Origin: Minwuiaceae bacterium
Lineage (GTDB): Bacteria; Pseudomonadota; Alphaproteobacteria; Minwuiales; Minwuiaceae
Direction: 5' to 3'
DNA: 64,000 bases
Assembly: GCA_028278525.1 (NCBI GenBank)
Contig: JANQEE010000033.1
Coordinates: 62,001-126,000 of the forward strand
The notes under the pieces are model-generated. The model worked only from the letters and a program-made list of their open reading frames with translations, made no database searches and was not told where the DNA came from. The translations under genes and the position numbers were made by a program. Position 1 is the first letter of the stretch. Each line of letters begins with the position of its first letter. This document shows, in pieces, positions 47,937 to 57,111 of this stretch.

Positions 47937-49250
47937 ATGCACTGGGTTGAAGCAGCCAGCCTGATGATCGGCCTCGTGCTGGCCTTCATGGCCCTTGGCA
48001 TGCCGGTCGCCTTCGCGTTCCTCGCGGCCGACATCATCTGCGCGCTGATCTTCATCGGCGCCGCCGCGGGTATCGTGCAACTGGTCAGCAACGCCTTCAG
48101 CTCGGTGACCACCTTCGCGCTGGCGCCGGTGCCGCTGTTCCTGATTATGGGCGAGCTGTTCTTCCACACCGGGCTGGCGCGGCGCATGTTCGATGCAATC
48201 GACAGCCTGCTCGGCCGTCTGCCGGGACGCCTGTCGTTCCTCACCGTCGCCAGCGGCACGTCGTTCGCGACGTTGTCGGGCTCCAGCATGGCCAGCACCG
48301 CGCTGCTCGGCTCCCTGATGATCCCGGAGATGAGCAAGCGCGGCTACAAGAAGTCCATGTCGATCGGGCCGATCCTCGGCACCGGCGGGCTGGCGATGCT
48401 GATCCCGCCGTCGGCGCTGGCGGTCCTGCTCGGCACGCTGGCGCGCATCGATATCGGATCTCTGCTGATCGCCGGCGTGCTGCCGGGTCTGATCCTGGCT
48501 TCGTTCTACGCGATTCTGATCCTGGTCACCGTCAAGCTGGACCCGTCGGCGGCGCCGCAATACGACGTGGCGTCCGTGCCCTGGTCGCGCCGGATCCGGC
48601 TGATTATCACCGACGTCCTGCCGATGGGATTCGTCGTCTTCCTGGTCATCGGCATGATCCTGCTCGGCTGGGCGACGCCGTCGGAAGCGGCCGCGTTCGG
48701 GGCGGTTGGCGTGCTGCTGCTGGCGGCGGCGTATCGTTGCCTTACCTGGGACGCCCTGGTGAAATCCCTGAACGGCGCGGTCCGGGTCACCGTGATGGCG
48801 TTCATGATCATCCTCGGCTCATCGACCTTCAGCCAGTTGCTCGCCTATTCCGGCGCCAGCAGCGGCATGATCGGCTGGGCGACGAGCATCGAGGCGTCGC
48901 CGCTGGCCATGTTGCTGATCATGTTCGCGGTGCTGCTGGTGCTCGGCATGTTCATGGACCAGCTTTCGATGATGCTGCTGACCGTGCCGATCTTCTTCCC
49001 ACTGGCCGAGACCATGGGCTTCGACCTGATCTGGTTCGGCGTCATCATCCTGCTGGCGCTGGAGATCAGCTTCACCACGCCGCCGTTCGGCCTGCTGCTG
49101 TTCGTGATGAAGGGGGTCGCCCCGCCGGACACCACCATGACCGACATCTACAAGGCGGCCCTGCCGTTCATGGGCTGCTCGATACTGCTGGTCGGGCTGT
49201 TGATCCTGGAGCCGGAAATCGCCCTGTACCTGACCCGTATCGGCGACTGA
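47937..49250 (+). CDS. TRAP transporter large permease (DctM type)
   Basis: 437 residues, about 12-13 hydrophobic segments with two inverted hairpin domains. GSSMASTALLGSLMIPEMSKRGY and IPPSALAVLLGTLARIDIGSLLIAGVLPGL are highly typical of DctM, as is the second-repeat segment ISFTTPPFGLLLFVMKGVAPP. This is the sodium-coupled transport subunit. Last gene of the plus-strand operon that began at iorA; the next gene is convergent only six bases away. Confidence 0.93.
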   Translation: MHWVEAASLMIGLVLAFMALGMPVAFAFLAADIICALIFIGAAAGIVQLVSNAFSSVTTFALAPVPLFLIMGELFFHTGLARRMFDAIDSLLGRLPGRLSFLTVASGTSFATLSGSSMASTALLGSLMIPEMSKRGYKKSMSIGPILGTGGLAMLIPPSALAVLLGTLARIDIGSLLIAGVLPGLILASFYAILILVTVKLDPSAAPQYDVASVPWSRRIRLIITDVLPMGFVVFLVIGMILLGWATPSEAAAFGAVGVLLLAAAYRCLTWDALVKSLNGAVRVTVMAFMIILGSSTFSQLLAYSGASSGMIGWATSIEASPLAMLLIMFAVLLVLGMFMDQLSMMLLTVPIFFPLAETMGFDLIWFGVIILLALEISFTTPPFGLLLFVMKGVAPPDTTMTDIYKAALPFMGCSILLVGLLILEPEIALYLTRIGD

Positions 49251-49256
49251 CCGAGC

Positions 49257-50237
49257 CTACCGTTCCGTCGCGCCGGGCTTCGGCATCAAGCCCAGATGGT
49301 TCAGCAGGTCGGCCAGTTTCGCCAGCGTCTCGCGCTGGTAGGCGTCGAGGTCCATCTGCTCGAAATCGTAGAAACCCTTGCCGGCCTTCATGCCGGTTCG
49401 ACCGGTTTCCATATTTTTCCGAATTACCGCCGGCGCGGCGAAGCGGTCGTCGCCCATGGCGTCTTTCAGATAGTCGCTGGCGTAATACAGGATGTCGCCG
49501 CCGCCCCAATCGATGAATTCGATCAGGCCCATCACCGCATAGCGCAACCCGAAGCCGACTCGGATTGCTTTGTCCAATTCTTCGGGCGAAGCGACGCCTT
49601 CCTCGACCATGCGCGCCGCTTCGTTCATGGCAAGCGCCTGGATGCGTGGCACGATAAATCCCGGCGACGCCGCGCAGACGACCGGAACCTTGCCTGCTGC
49701 CTCCAACAACGTCTTGAGTTTTTCGACCGTATCGCCGGCCGTCGCCGCGCCGGGGCTGACTTCGACCAGCGGAATCAGAAAGGCCGGGTTGAGCCAGTGG
49801 GCGTTCAGGAACCGGCCGGGATGGGTGACGAACTCCGCCAGCGTGTCGACCAGGATGGTGGAGGTCGTCGATGCGATGATGGCATCGTCGCCGACATGCC
49901 GGCAGATCGTCGCGAAAGCGTCGCGCTTTGCATCCATCACTTCGGGCACGCCTTCGAACACGACCTCCGCGGCGGCCAACGCGGCCGGCGCGCCGTCTGC
50001 GCCGATGTAATCGACGCGGCCCGCTATCTTTTCGGCAAGCGACGGCGCCATCTGCCCGAACGATCCGATCAGGCTAAGCGTGCGGTCGACCTCAGCGGCG
50101 GCCTCCGCCAACACCCGTTTCGCATCGGCTTCCGGCCGGTCTTTCAGGTCGATCAGGCAAACCCGATAGCCGGCATAGGCAAAGACATGCGCCAGGCCCC
50201 GCCCCATACGGCCGGCGCCGACCACCGCGATGCTCAA
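49257..50237 (-). CDS. 3-hydroxyacyl-CoA dehydrogenase-family NAD-dependent dehydrogenase
   Basis: 326 residues. The N-terminal NAD-binding fold has GAGRMGRG at residues 7-14. The catalytic histidine lies in HWLNPAFLIPLVEVSPG, followed by the helical dimerisation domain (SPGFIVPRIQALAMNEA, GLRYAVMGLIEF). The form HWLNPAFLIPLVEV differs from the HFFNP-x-x-MKLVE of fatty-acid enzymes and resembles the L-gulonate/carnitine dehydrogenase branch. The gene overlaps the opine-dehydrogenase gene by four bases. Substrate unknown. Confidence 0.87.
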   Translation of the reverse strand: MSIAVVGAGRMGRGLAHVFAYAGYRVCLIDLKDRPEADAKRVLAEAAAEVDRTLSLIGSFGQMAPSLAEKIAGRVDYIGADGAPAALAAAEVVFEGVPEVMDAKRDAFATICRHVGDDAIIASTTSTILVDTLAEFVTHPGRFLNAHWLNPAFLIPLVEVSPGAATAGDTVEKLKTLLEAAGKVPVVCAASPGFIVPRIQALAMNEAARMVEEGVASPEELDKAIRVGFGLRYAVMGLIEFIDWGGGDILYYASDYLKDAMGDDRFAAPAVIRKNMETGRTGMKAGKGFYDFEQMDLDAYQRETLAKLADLLNHLGLMPKPGATER

Positions 50238-51322
50238 GGCCCGAACCCTTCGGTTAGGCGCGCCCGAAGCGCGATCGGCGACTGGTAGGCCAACTCCGTG
50301 CTTTCGAAGGTCCGCCCGGTTCGCCGCAGATCTTCGCCGACGACCGCGGAGGCGAGCGACAGCAGGCCGTGGGCGACGGGCACCACGACCCCGGCGTAGT
50401 CGGCGACCGAGACCAGGAAGGCCAGGCCGCAGGCGACATCTTCCCGCATGTAACGATGGCTTAGCAGGTCCAGATGTTCGCGCCAGCGGTCGCTGTCGAC
50501 CAGCCGTTCATGCGCCGCGTTGCCGTACATCCATTCCTCGCCGTCCGGGCTGTAATGGTCGGCGAGCGGGAAATGCGGTGCGCCGTAGCCCAGCGCCTCC
50601 CGTACCGCGATCCGTTCGGCATCCAGCGCACTGGTCACCGCCCGAATTGCCGGCTGCGTGCCTTCGTTATGGATGTCCCAGTGGTCGAAATGCTGGATCG
50701 GGCCGGCATTCATCATGATCAACGGCGGATGGATGATCGGCCCGGCATTCATCAGCGCGCCGTCCAGACCGTCGCTAAGCCGTTCCACAGCCGGATAGGC
50801 CTGCCCGATCACCGCGAAGGCGTGGTCGGACAGGCGCGCCGGGAAAACGCCCGAGGGCAACCGCGTCGCCCGGGTCACGATGGTCAGGTTGGTCTCGTCC
50901 TGCTTGCGGGTCAGGTAGGGCAGGGTACCCGCCTCGGCCAGGGCGATGTCCGACCGGTCGCCGGCCTCCCTGAGCCGCCGGGCGACCAGATAGCTGCCGA
51001 ACGTGCCGGGCGGCATGAATATCACCTGGCCGTCCGACAGATGCCCCGCCATGGCCTCCGCGATGCCGGCCTGGGCCGTGGCCGGCGTTGGCATCACGAT
51101 CAGCTCGGCGTCCCGCAGGACCGGCCCAATGTCGCCGCTGGCGAGGTCGAGCGCCACCATTCGGGTGCCCTGATGGTCGCGCAGCATCAGCCCGCCCTGC
51201 TGCTCGATGGCCGACAGCTTGGCCGCGTCGCGCCGCCATAGCCGCACCCGATGGCCACGGTCCGCCATGTCGGCGGCCGCAGCGTAGGATCCGTGTCCGC
51301 CGCCGAGAACGGCAATTTTCAT
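50234..51322 (-). CDS. Opine dehydrogenase-family (octopine/nopaline dehydrogenase-like) oxidoreductase
   Basis: 362 residues. N-terminal NAD(P) loop GGGHGSYAAAADMADRGH; the helical C-terminal domain contains HPPLIMMNAGPIQHFDHWD, where the conserved Asn and His-Asp-like pair of the opine dehydrogenase family is expected, and HNEGTQPAI. These enzymes make or split N-(carboxyalkyl)amino acids by reductive amination between an amino acid and a 2-oxo acid. Co-translated with the downstream dehydrogenase (49257). Next to a TRAP carboxylate transporter, a catabolic role on an opine or secondary amine dicarboxylate is plausible. Confidence 0.87.
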   Translation of the reverse strand: MKIAVLGGGHGSYAAAADMADRGHRVRLWRRDAAKLSAIEQQGGLMLRDHQGTRMVALDLASGDIGPVLRDAELIVMPTPATAQAGIAEAMAGHLSDGQVIFMPPGTFGSYLVARRLREAGDRSDIALAEAGTLPYLTRKQDETNLTIVTRATRLPSGVFPARLSDHAFAVIGQAYPAVERLSDGLDGALMNAGPIIHPPLIMMNAGPIQHFDHWDIHNEGTQPAIRAVTSALDAERIAVREALGYGAPHFPLADHYSPDGEEWMYGNAAHERLVDSDRWREHLDLLSHRYMREDVACGLAFLVSVADYAGVVVPVAHGLLSLASAVVGEDLRRTGRTFESTELAYQSPIALRARLTEGFGP

Positions 51323-51492
51323 GAAGGCCTCTGTGTCATTCGGTTGTTCATACTTCCTTTACGCTAGCACCGCCGGGAGGCGGGACCAACCGGGAGCGGG
51401 CGCCAGACCGAGGCCGCTTAAAGCATTGTTAGCGAATGAAACTTACGGTGATCCTCTCGTCATAGCCCGGCCGGGAGTGCCGGTTTCCGGTC

Positions 51493-52572
51493 ATGACCAA
51501 GCTGATCATCCAGATACCCTGCTTCAACGAGGCCGAGACCATCGGCGCAACCCTTGACGCACTGCCGCGCGAATTGCCCGGCATCGACGAGGTGGAATGG
51601 CTGATCATCGACGATGGCAGCACGGACAGGACCGCGGCGGTGGCGGTCGCGCACGGTGCAGACCGCATTGTCAGCCTGAACGGGCATCAGGGCCTGGCGC
51701 GGGGCTTCACCGCCGGTCTGGAGGCCTGCATCGAGGCAGGCGCCGACATCATCGTCAATACCGACGCGGACAATCAGTACAGCGCCGAGGATATCCCACG
51801 GCTGATCGAGCCGATCCTCAAGCACGAGGCGGAGATCGTGATCGGCGCCCGCCCGATTGCCCAGATCGACCATTTCTCGTTTTCCAAGAAGTTGCTGCAG
51901 CGGCTGGGCAGTTGGGTGGTCCGCCTGGCCAGCGGCACGGACGTTCGCGACGCGCCCAGCGGCTTTCGCGCCATCAGCCGGGAAGCGGCCATGCAGGTCC
52001 ACGTGTTCGGCGAATATACCTATACCATCGAGACGGTGATCCAGGCCGGGCAGAAGGGCATGCGGATACGGTCCGTGCCGATCCGCATCAATCAGGACAT
52101 GCGGCCCTCCCGCCTGATCTCAAGCATTCCGCGCTATATCCTGCGTTCGGTCTTCACCATCGGCCGGATCTTCGCCGTCTACCGCCCCTTCCGGCTGTTT
52201 TTCGCCTCCGCCCTGGTGGTGTTTTCGGCCGGGATGCTGCTTGCCCTGCGGTATCTTTACATTTTCCTGACCGGCGACGGCAGCGGCCACATCCAATCGG
52301 TTATCCTTGGAACCACCCTGATCGGCATGGGAACCCTGATCTTCCTGATCGGGATCGTTGCCGACCTGATCGCCACCAATCGGAAGCTGCTGGAAAAGGT
52401 CGATTGGAAGCTGCGCAAGCTTGAAGCCGAGATGCATCGGACACGTTCCAGGCCCGACCGGGAAATTCCGTCCGACCCCCATGCCGGCGTCACGCAGGTT
52501 ACCGATACGGAAACGGTCAGCCGGGCGGTCGCCGCCAAACGCAAGTTGGGTCTGGGTAAGGGTGGGTCGTAG
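51493..52572 (+). CDS. Family-2 glycosyltransferase with two C-terminal membrane helices (DPM1/ArnC-like)
   Basis: 359 residues. GT-A core: IPCFNEAETIGATLDALP, IIDDGSTDRTAA, and DADNQYSAEDI as the DXD region near residue 95. Two hydrophobic helices at about residues 235-260 and 270-300 anchor it in the membrane, followed by a charged tail. Such enzymes make polyprenyl-phosphate-linked sugars (mannose, glucose or aminoarabinose precursors) for GT-C enzymes. It starts a four-gene glycosylation cluster; 106 bases separate it from the GT-C-like gene. Confidence 0.9.
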   Translation: MTKLIIQIPCFNEAETIGATLDALPRELPGIDEVEWLIIDDGSTDRTAAVAVAHGADRIVSLNGHQGLARGFTAGLEACIEAGADIIVNTDADNQYSAEDIPRLIEPILKHEAEIVIGARPIAQIDHFSFSKKLLQRLGSWVVRLASGTDVRDAPSGFRAISREAAMQVHVFGEYTYTIETVIQAGQKGMRIRSVPIRINQDMRPSRLISSIPRYILRSVFTIGRIFAVYRPFRLFFASALVVFSAGMLLALRYLYIFLTGDGSGHIQSVILGTTLIGMGTLIFLIGIVADLIATNRKLLEKVDWKLRKLEAEMHRTRSRPDREIPSDPHAGVTQVTDTETVSRAVAAKRKLGLGKGGS

Positions 52573-52678
52573 CCCGGATTTCCGCCGTTTCCCGGCCAAG
52601 GCCGCCATGGTGGTTAAGCCTTTGATAAACAATCCGGCGCAGCATGTCGGCTCCGCATAAATCAGTGAGCGGCGCACG

Positions 52679-54526
52679 ATGAATTTCGGACAGGCCACCG
52701 GACCTATTGCGGATTCCGCCGAGGCGCGCCGTCTTATCCCTTTCCTTATGATCCTCGTCCTGTGGGCCGTTCCCCAGGGCACGATGATGGCAATCGGGAT
52801 CTCGCCAGCCTTGCAGGGCGGCCTGATCGATCCTGACAGTTTCATGCGGCTGGTGCGCGTGTTGCATCTGTATGAAACCGGCGCCTGGTTCGACGGCACC
52901 ATCCCACGCAGCAACGCGCCTTACGGCGACGTTCTGCACTGGACGCGCCCGTTCGATGTTTTCCTCGCCGCCGGCGCCTGGCTGCTTTCGCCGGCGATGG
53001 GCTTTCCGGCCGGCCTGCACTGGTTCGGTATCATGTCGGCACCGTTGCTGACGCTAGCCGCCTGCTTCACGCTGGGCTGGGCGGTCCGCCCGATGCTCAA
53101 CCGCGAGCATTCCTATTTCACGATGATCGTGTTCCTGACCCAGCCGGGAATCCTGGTCTATTGCATGGCCGGGCGGGCCGACCACCATGCGCTGCAATTC
53201 CTGGTTTTCATCCTGTGCATCGGTCTGATGCTGCGCCTGCTGCTGGGGCGCGGCGGTTGGTGGATCGCAGCCGCCGCCGGCGCGGCCGCCGGCCTGGGCA
53301 TATGGGTAAGCGTCGAGTTTCTGCTGCCGGTCGCGGCCATGCTTGGGGTGCTCGGTTTGGCTTGGCTTCGAAACGGCGATGCATGGGCAGCGGCCGGTTC
53401 GGGCTTCGGTTTCGGCCAGATCGCCATGGTCACGGCGGCTCTGCTGCTGGAACGCCCGTTGGCCGACTTTGGCTCGGTCGAGTATGACCGCATCTCCATC
53501 GTGCATCTGACGGTGGCCATGATCGCCTTCGCCTTCTGGCTGCTGGCGCTGGCCTTGGGCCGGATAATAGGGACCGTCGTTGGCCGTCTGCTTTTCGGCA
53601 TCGTCGGTGCGATGGCCGCCGGCGCGATCCTGTACGGCGTATTCCCGAAGTTCTTTGGCGGCCCGATGGTCGATGTGGATCCCAGGCTGTTCACGGTGTG
53701 GATGGACCATGTGGGCGAACTCGACGGGCTTCTGCCGACGGATCTGGAGACGTTCGGGCGCTTTCTGTTCCTGGTAGGCCCCGCCGTGGTCTGCCTGCCT
53801 TACGCCATCGCGATGCTCTGGCGGCGGCGCGACGATGCTTCCTGGTCGTGTTGGCTGTTTCTGGGCGTCATCATTGCCCTGTTCTTCGCTTTTTCGCTGA
53901 TGCATGTGCGCTTCGCGCCGTTTGCCGAAATCGCCTTCGCGCCGGTCCTGGCGGCGATCCTCGGCCGGATGCGGGAATGGACCGACTGGATCCGCCGCCA
54001 ACCGATACGCGACGTTGCGCGGGCCATGGTTTCCACGATCCTGCTGGTCGGCTTTATCGGGAGCGGCGCGGCCGTGACCGCGACGGCGGCCGACAAGCAG
54101 CCGGTGGAAGAGGAGTGGGCCTGCCCGATTGGCGACATGGCGGCCTATCTGAACCGGCCTGACGGTTACGGCGACCGTTCGCGCATTGTTGTGGCGATGC
54201 TGGATCACGGGCCGGCTTTGATCTACGGCAGCCGCCATGCGGCGATTGCCGCGCCTTACCACCGCAACACGAACGGTATTCTGGACGTGCATCGTATCAT
54301 GACCGGCGCCGTCGATGCGGAGGCGCGGCGACTGATCGACAAGCGCGGCGCCGAATTGGTCCTGCTTTGCCCCAACAAGGCGGAGACCAAACTGTTTGCC
54401 AAAGGCACGAACGGCGTGACGCTCTACAGCCGGCTGCTCGACGGCTCCGGTCCCGAATGGTTGCGCCCGGTCGACTTGCCGTCCGAACTCGCGCGCACGT
54501 TCCGGCTGTTCGAGGTTGCCGGATGA
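52679..54526 (+). CDS. Polytopic GT-C glycosyltransferase candidate, STT3/PglB-like
   Basis: 615 residues: about 11-12 transmembrane helices up to residue 460, then a soluble periplasmic C-terminal domain. The first long loop holds an acidic motif DPDSFMRLVR (Asp51, Asp53), which resembles the first DXD site of STT3/AglB oligosaccharyltransferases. A second loop has GRADHH (Asp168, His169, His170) in the place of the second acidic motif. No clear WWDYG motif is found in the C-terminal domain, so classical N-glycan transfer is uncertain. It could be a lipid-linked-sugar-dependent glycosyltransferase for a glycoconjugate. Overlaps the next GT2 gene by four bases. Confidence 0.7.
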   Translation: MNFGQATGPIADSAEARRLIPFLMILVLWAVPQGTMMAIGISPALQGGLIDPDSFMRLVRVLHLYETGAWFDGTIPRSNAPYGDVLHWTRPFDVFLAAGAWLLSPAMGFPAGLHWFGIMSAPLLTLAACFTLGWAVRPMLNREHSYFTMIVFLTQPGILVYCMAGRADHHALQFLVFILCIGLMLRLLLGRGGWWIAAAAGAAAGLGIWVSVEFLLPVAAMLGVLGLAWLRNGDAWAAAGSGFGFGQIAMVTAALLLERPLADFGSVEYDRISIVHLTVAMIAFAFWLLALALGRIIGTVVGRLLFGIVGAMAAGAILYGVFPKFFGGPMVDVDPRLFTVWMDHVGELDGLLPTDLETFGRFLFLVGPAVVCLPYAIAMLWRRRDDASWSCWLFLGVIIALFFAFSLMHVRFAPFAEIAFAPVLAAILGRMREWTDWIRRQPIRDVARAMVSTILLVGFIGSGAAVTATAADKQPVEEEWACPIGDMAAYLNRPDGYGDRSRIVVAMLDHGPALIYGSRHAAIAAPYHRNTNGILDVHRIMTGAVDAEARRLIDKRGAELVLLCPNKAETKLFAKGTNGVTLYSRLLDGSGPEWLRPVDLPSELARTFRLFEVAG

Positions 54527-55554
54527 ACGATCGTTACACGTCGCGCCGCCAGCCCGCACTCTCGTTTGGCCAGGGTCGGGAACCGTCCGCTGCGGCACGC
54601 AGCCAAAAGCCGGCGATTGCGGTTTTGATCCCGTGTTTCAACGAAGAGCAGACGATTGCCAAGGTCGTGGCCGATTTCGCAGCCGTATTGCCGGAGGCGG
54701 AAATCTTCGTCGGCGACAACGGATCCAGCGACCGGACCGCTGCGGTGGCGCGGGAGGCCGGCGCCCACGTGGTGTTCGAGCCGTTGCGCGGCAAGGGCAA
54801 TGTCGTGCGCCGGCTGTTCGCCGATGTCGATGCGGATCTCTACGTTTTGGTCGACGGCGACGACACTTACGATGCCGCCGCCGCCCGCCGCCTGATGGAT
54901 CGCTTGACTGATGCCAATTTGGATATGGTGAACGCAGCCCGGACCAGCGCCAGCGACGATGCCTACCGTCTTGGCCACCGGTTCGGCAATGCAATGCTGA
55001 CGGGGATCGTCGCCAGGATCTTCGGCAATCGCTTCAAGGACATGCTGTCCGGCTACCGGATTTTCTCGCGCCGGTTCGTCAAGTCGTTCCCAGCCCTGGC
55101 CGCCGGTTTCGAGATCGAGACGGAACTCACCATTCACGCTCTGGAACTGCGCATGCCCGTGGCCGAGGTCGCGACCCACTACGTGGAGCGGCCGGAAGGT
55201 TCCGACAGCAAGCTCCGCACCTACCACGACGGCTTCCGCATTCTTTTGACCATTCTGATCCTGCTGAAGGAAGAAAGGCCGTTGCCCTTCTTCGGGTCGA
55301 TAGCCGGGGTGCTTGCTTTCGCGTCCGTGGCTCTGTCCCTGCCACTGGTGCCGACCTACCTGGAGACGGGACTGGTCCCACGTTTCCCGACGGCCATTCT
55401 GTCCAGCGCCATCATGGTGCTGGCGTCGCTCAGCCTGGTATGCGGGTTGATCCTCGACACCGTGACCAGGGGACGGCGAGAGGCGAAGCGGATGCGCTAT
55501 TTGCAGATCCCGGGCCCCCGTGCCTGGTTCGAGTCCGGCCGGCACCGGGCTTGA
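54523..55554 (+). CDS. Family-2 glycosyltransferase with C-terminal membrane helices
   Basis: 343 residues from ATG 54523 (overlaps the GT-C gene); the upstream open frame is shadow. GT-A core: LIPCFNEEQTIAKVVADF, VGDNGSSDRTAAVAR, a DGDDTYD DXD site, and MLSGYRIFSRRFVKSFP. Two hydrophobic helices near residues 258-285 and 290-320. Differs from the 51493 enzyme in having DGDD rather than DADN, so the two likely add different sugars or act at different steps. Precursor supplier for the GT-C protein. Confidence 0.9.
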   Translation: MNDRYTSRRQPALSFGQGREPSAAARSQKPAIAVLIPCFNEEQTIAKVVADFAAVLPEAEIFVGDNGSSDRTAAVAREAGAHVVFEPLRGKGNVVRRLFADVDADLYVLVDGDDTYDAAAARRLMDRLTDANLDMVNAARTSASDDAYRLGHRFGNAMLTGIVARIFGNRFKDMLSGYRIFSRRFVKSFPALAAGFEIETELTIHALELRMPVAEVATHYVERPEGSDSKLRTYHDGFRILLTILILLKEERPLPFFGSIAGVLAFASVALSLPLVPTYLETGLVPRFPTAILSSAIMVLASLSLVCGLILDTVTRGRREAKRMRYLQIPGPRAWFESGRHRA

Positions 55555-55569
55555 GCAACGCGGCCGGAC

Positions 55570-56007
55570 ATGCCGAAAAGCATTATCCAGTTCATCAAGT
55601 TCGGCATGGTCGGAACGGTCGGCTTCGCGGTGGACGCAAGCGTCCTGCACATCCTGCTGACGCAACTCTCGCTGGACCCCTATATCGGCCGCCTGTTTTC
55701 CTTTGGCTGTGCCGCCACGGTAACGTGGCTGCTGAACCGGCATTTCACGTTCAGCGATAGTCCGAAGGTCGCGGCGGCGGGGCAATGGATGCGTTTCGTC
55801 TCTGTGGTCGGTTTCGGCGGCGCGGTCAATTACGGCGTCTATGCCATGTTGATCGCCTCCGACCTGGGCCTGCTGTCCATGCCGTTGGTCGGCGTCGCGG
55901 CCGGGTCTTTGTCCGGCTGGGCGATCAACTTTACCCTGTCGCGCAAGCTGGTCTTCGGTAGCCGCGGGCCTGGCCGGATCGGACCGCGGATAACCGGCGA
56001 ACGCTGA
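55570..56007 (+). CDS. GtrA-family membrane protein (polyprenyl-linked sugar flippase candidate)
   Basis: 145 residues, four hydrophobic helices. QFIKFGMVGTVGFAVDASVL and LLNRHFTFSD are the GtrA family hallmarks, and the second half-repeat ends NFTLSRKLVFGSR. GtrA proteins are thought to flip undecaprenyl-phosphate-glucose across the inner membrane. It ends the glycosylation module 15 bases after the second GT2. Confidence 0.92.
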   Translation: MPKSIIQFIKFGMVGTVGFAVDASVLHILLTQLSLDPYIGRLFSFGCAATVTWLLNRHFTFSDSPKVAAAGQWMRFVSVVGFGGAVNYGVYAMLIASDLGLLSMPLVGVAAGSLSGWAINFTLSRKLVFGSRGPGRIGPRITGER

Positions 56008-56098
56008 CCCTCGCTCGCTCGCGCTCTGGCCGCCGAGGCCGTTGATCTGCTACAATTCGGCGTCTCTTAGTTCCAAACGAACCGATGGATGTGACGCT

Positions 56099-56953
56099 AT
56101 GGAACTCGTTCCGCTTGGCTCGGCGCTTGGCGCAGAAGTCCGGGATCTCGACGTTTCGGCCGGCCTGGATGACGCGACGGTCGCAGCCCTCCGCTCGGCC
56201 TGGCTGGAAACCGGTTTGCTGCTGTTCCGCGATCAATCCTTGGATGAAACCGCTTTGGCCGATTTCAGCCGGCATTTCGGCGCACTGGAAGCGCCGCCGG
56301 CCAGCGAGCGGCGGACGCGCAGCGAGGCGGGCAGCGTTGTCTGTCCCGACGTCTGGGTGATCTCGAACGTGGTCGAGAACGGCCAGGCGATCGGCAGCCT
56401 GGGTGCGGGCGAAGCCGAATGGCACACCGACATGTCCTATATCGAGGAGCCGCCGTCGGCCAGCATCCTCTATGGCCTGGAGATCCCACCCGCCGGCGGC
56501 GACACCCATTTCGCCGACATGTACAAAGCCCTCGACACGATGCCGGAAGAGCTTCACGGGCGTATCGCCGGCCGCAATGCGCGTCACGATTCCAGCTATA
56601 CCAGTGCGGGCGACCTGCGGCTTGGGGCGGAGCCCGTCGTCGACGTGACCAAGTCGCCGGGGGCTATCCACCCGATCGAACGGACCCATCCGGAGTCGGG
56701 CCGTCAGGCGCTGTATTTGGGGCGGCGCCGCAACGCCTATGTGGAGGGCTTGCCCGTCGAGGAGAGCGAGGCGCTGCTGGATGAGCTGTGGGATTACTGC
56801 ACCCGTCCGGAATTCGTTTACGTGCATTCCTGGCGGCCCGGCGACCTGCTGGTCTGGGACAACCGCTGCGTCATTCACCGCCGGGATTCCTTCGATCAGT
56901 CCTCCCGCCGAGTGATGCTGCGCACGCAAATCAAGGGTAGTCGTACGAACTAG
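56099..56953 (+). CDS. TauD/TfdA-family Fe(II)/2-oxoglutarate dioxygenase
   Basis: 284 residues from ATG 56099. Iron ligands His109 and Asp111 (EWHTDMSY) and His260 (CVIHRRDSF), with the 2-oxoglutarate-binding Arg a few residues later. This fold oxidises taurine, alkyl sulfonates, chlorophenoxy acids, or other carboxylic and amino compounds. No ribosome site stands out. The preceding glycosylation genes are not related; a TAXI-TRAP transporter starts 158 bases downstream, so it may belong functionally to that set. Substrate unknown. Confidence 0.85.
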   Translation: MELVPLGSALGAEVRDLDVSAGLDDATVAALRSAWLETGLLLFRDQSLDETALADFSRHFGALEAPPASERRTRSEAGSVVCPDVWVISNVVENGQAIGSLGAGEAEWHTDMSYIEEPPSASILYGLEIPPAGGDTHFADMYKALDTMPEELHGRIAGRNARHDSSYTSAGDLRLGAEPVVDVTKSPGAIHPIERTHPESGRQALYLGRRRNAYVEGLPVEESEALLDELWDYCTRPEFVYVHSWRPGDLLVWDNRCVIHRRDSFDQSSRRVMLRTQIKGSRTN

Positions 56954-57046
56954 ACTACTTGTGCGGGAATGCGGCCGGGCTGGCACATCAATTTGAGCTA
57001 TTGCCTTTATTACACCCGCCTGTCGGGGCACAATGCGGCTCAATTG

Positions 57047-57074
57047 CACGGCAGTCGTTTGGGCGGCTGCCGTG
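57047..57074 (+). terminator. Hairpin between the TauD-type gene and the TAXI gene
   Basis: CACGGCAG (57047-57054) pairs perfectly with CTGCCGTG (57067-57074) across a 12-base loop and is followed by TTTC. The stem is strong but the T run is short. It could end the dioxygenase transcript or lie in the 5' leader of the TAXI gene, which starts 38 bases later. Uncertain. Confidence 0.4.
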
Positions 57075-57111
57075 TTTCAAAACAATAACGACCGCCAATG
57101 GGAGGAAATGC

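Noticed and set aside
56042-56056. TTGATC and TACAAT upstream of the TauD-type gene as a promoter
   Set aside because: Spacing between the two hexamers is only three bases, far from the required 16-18.
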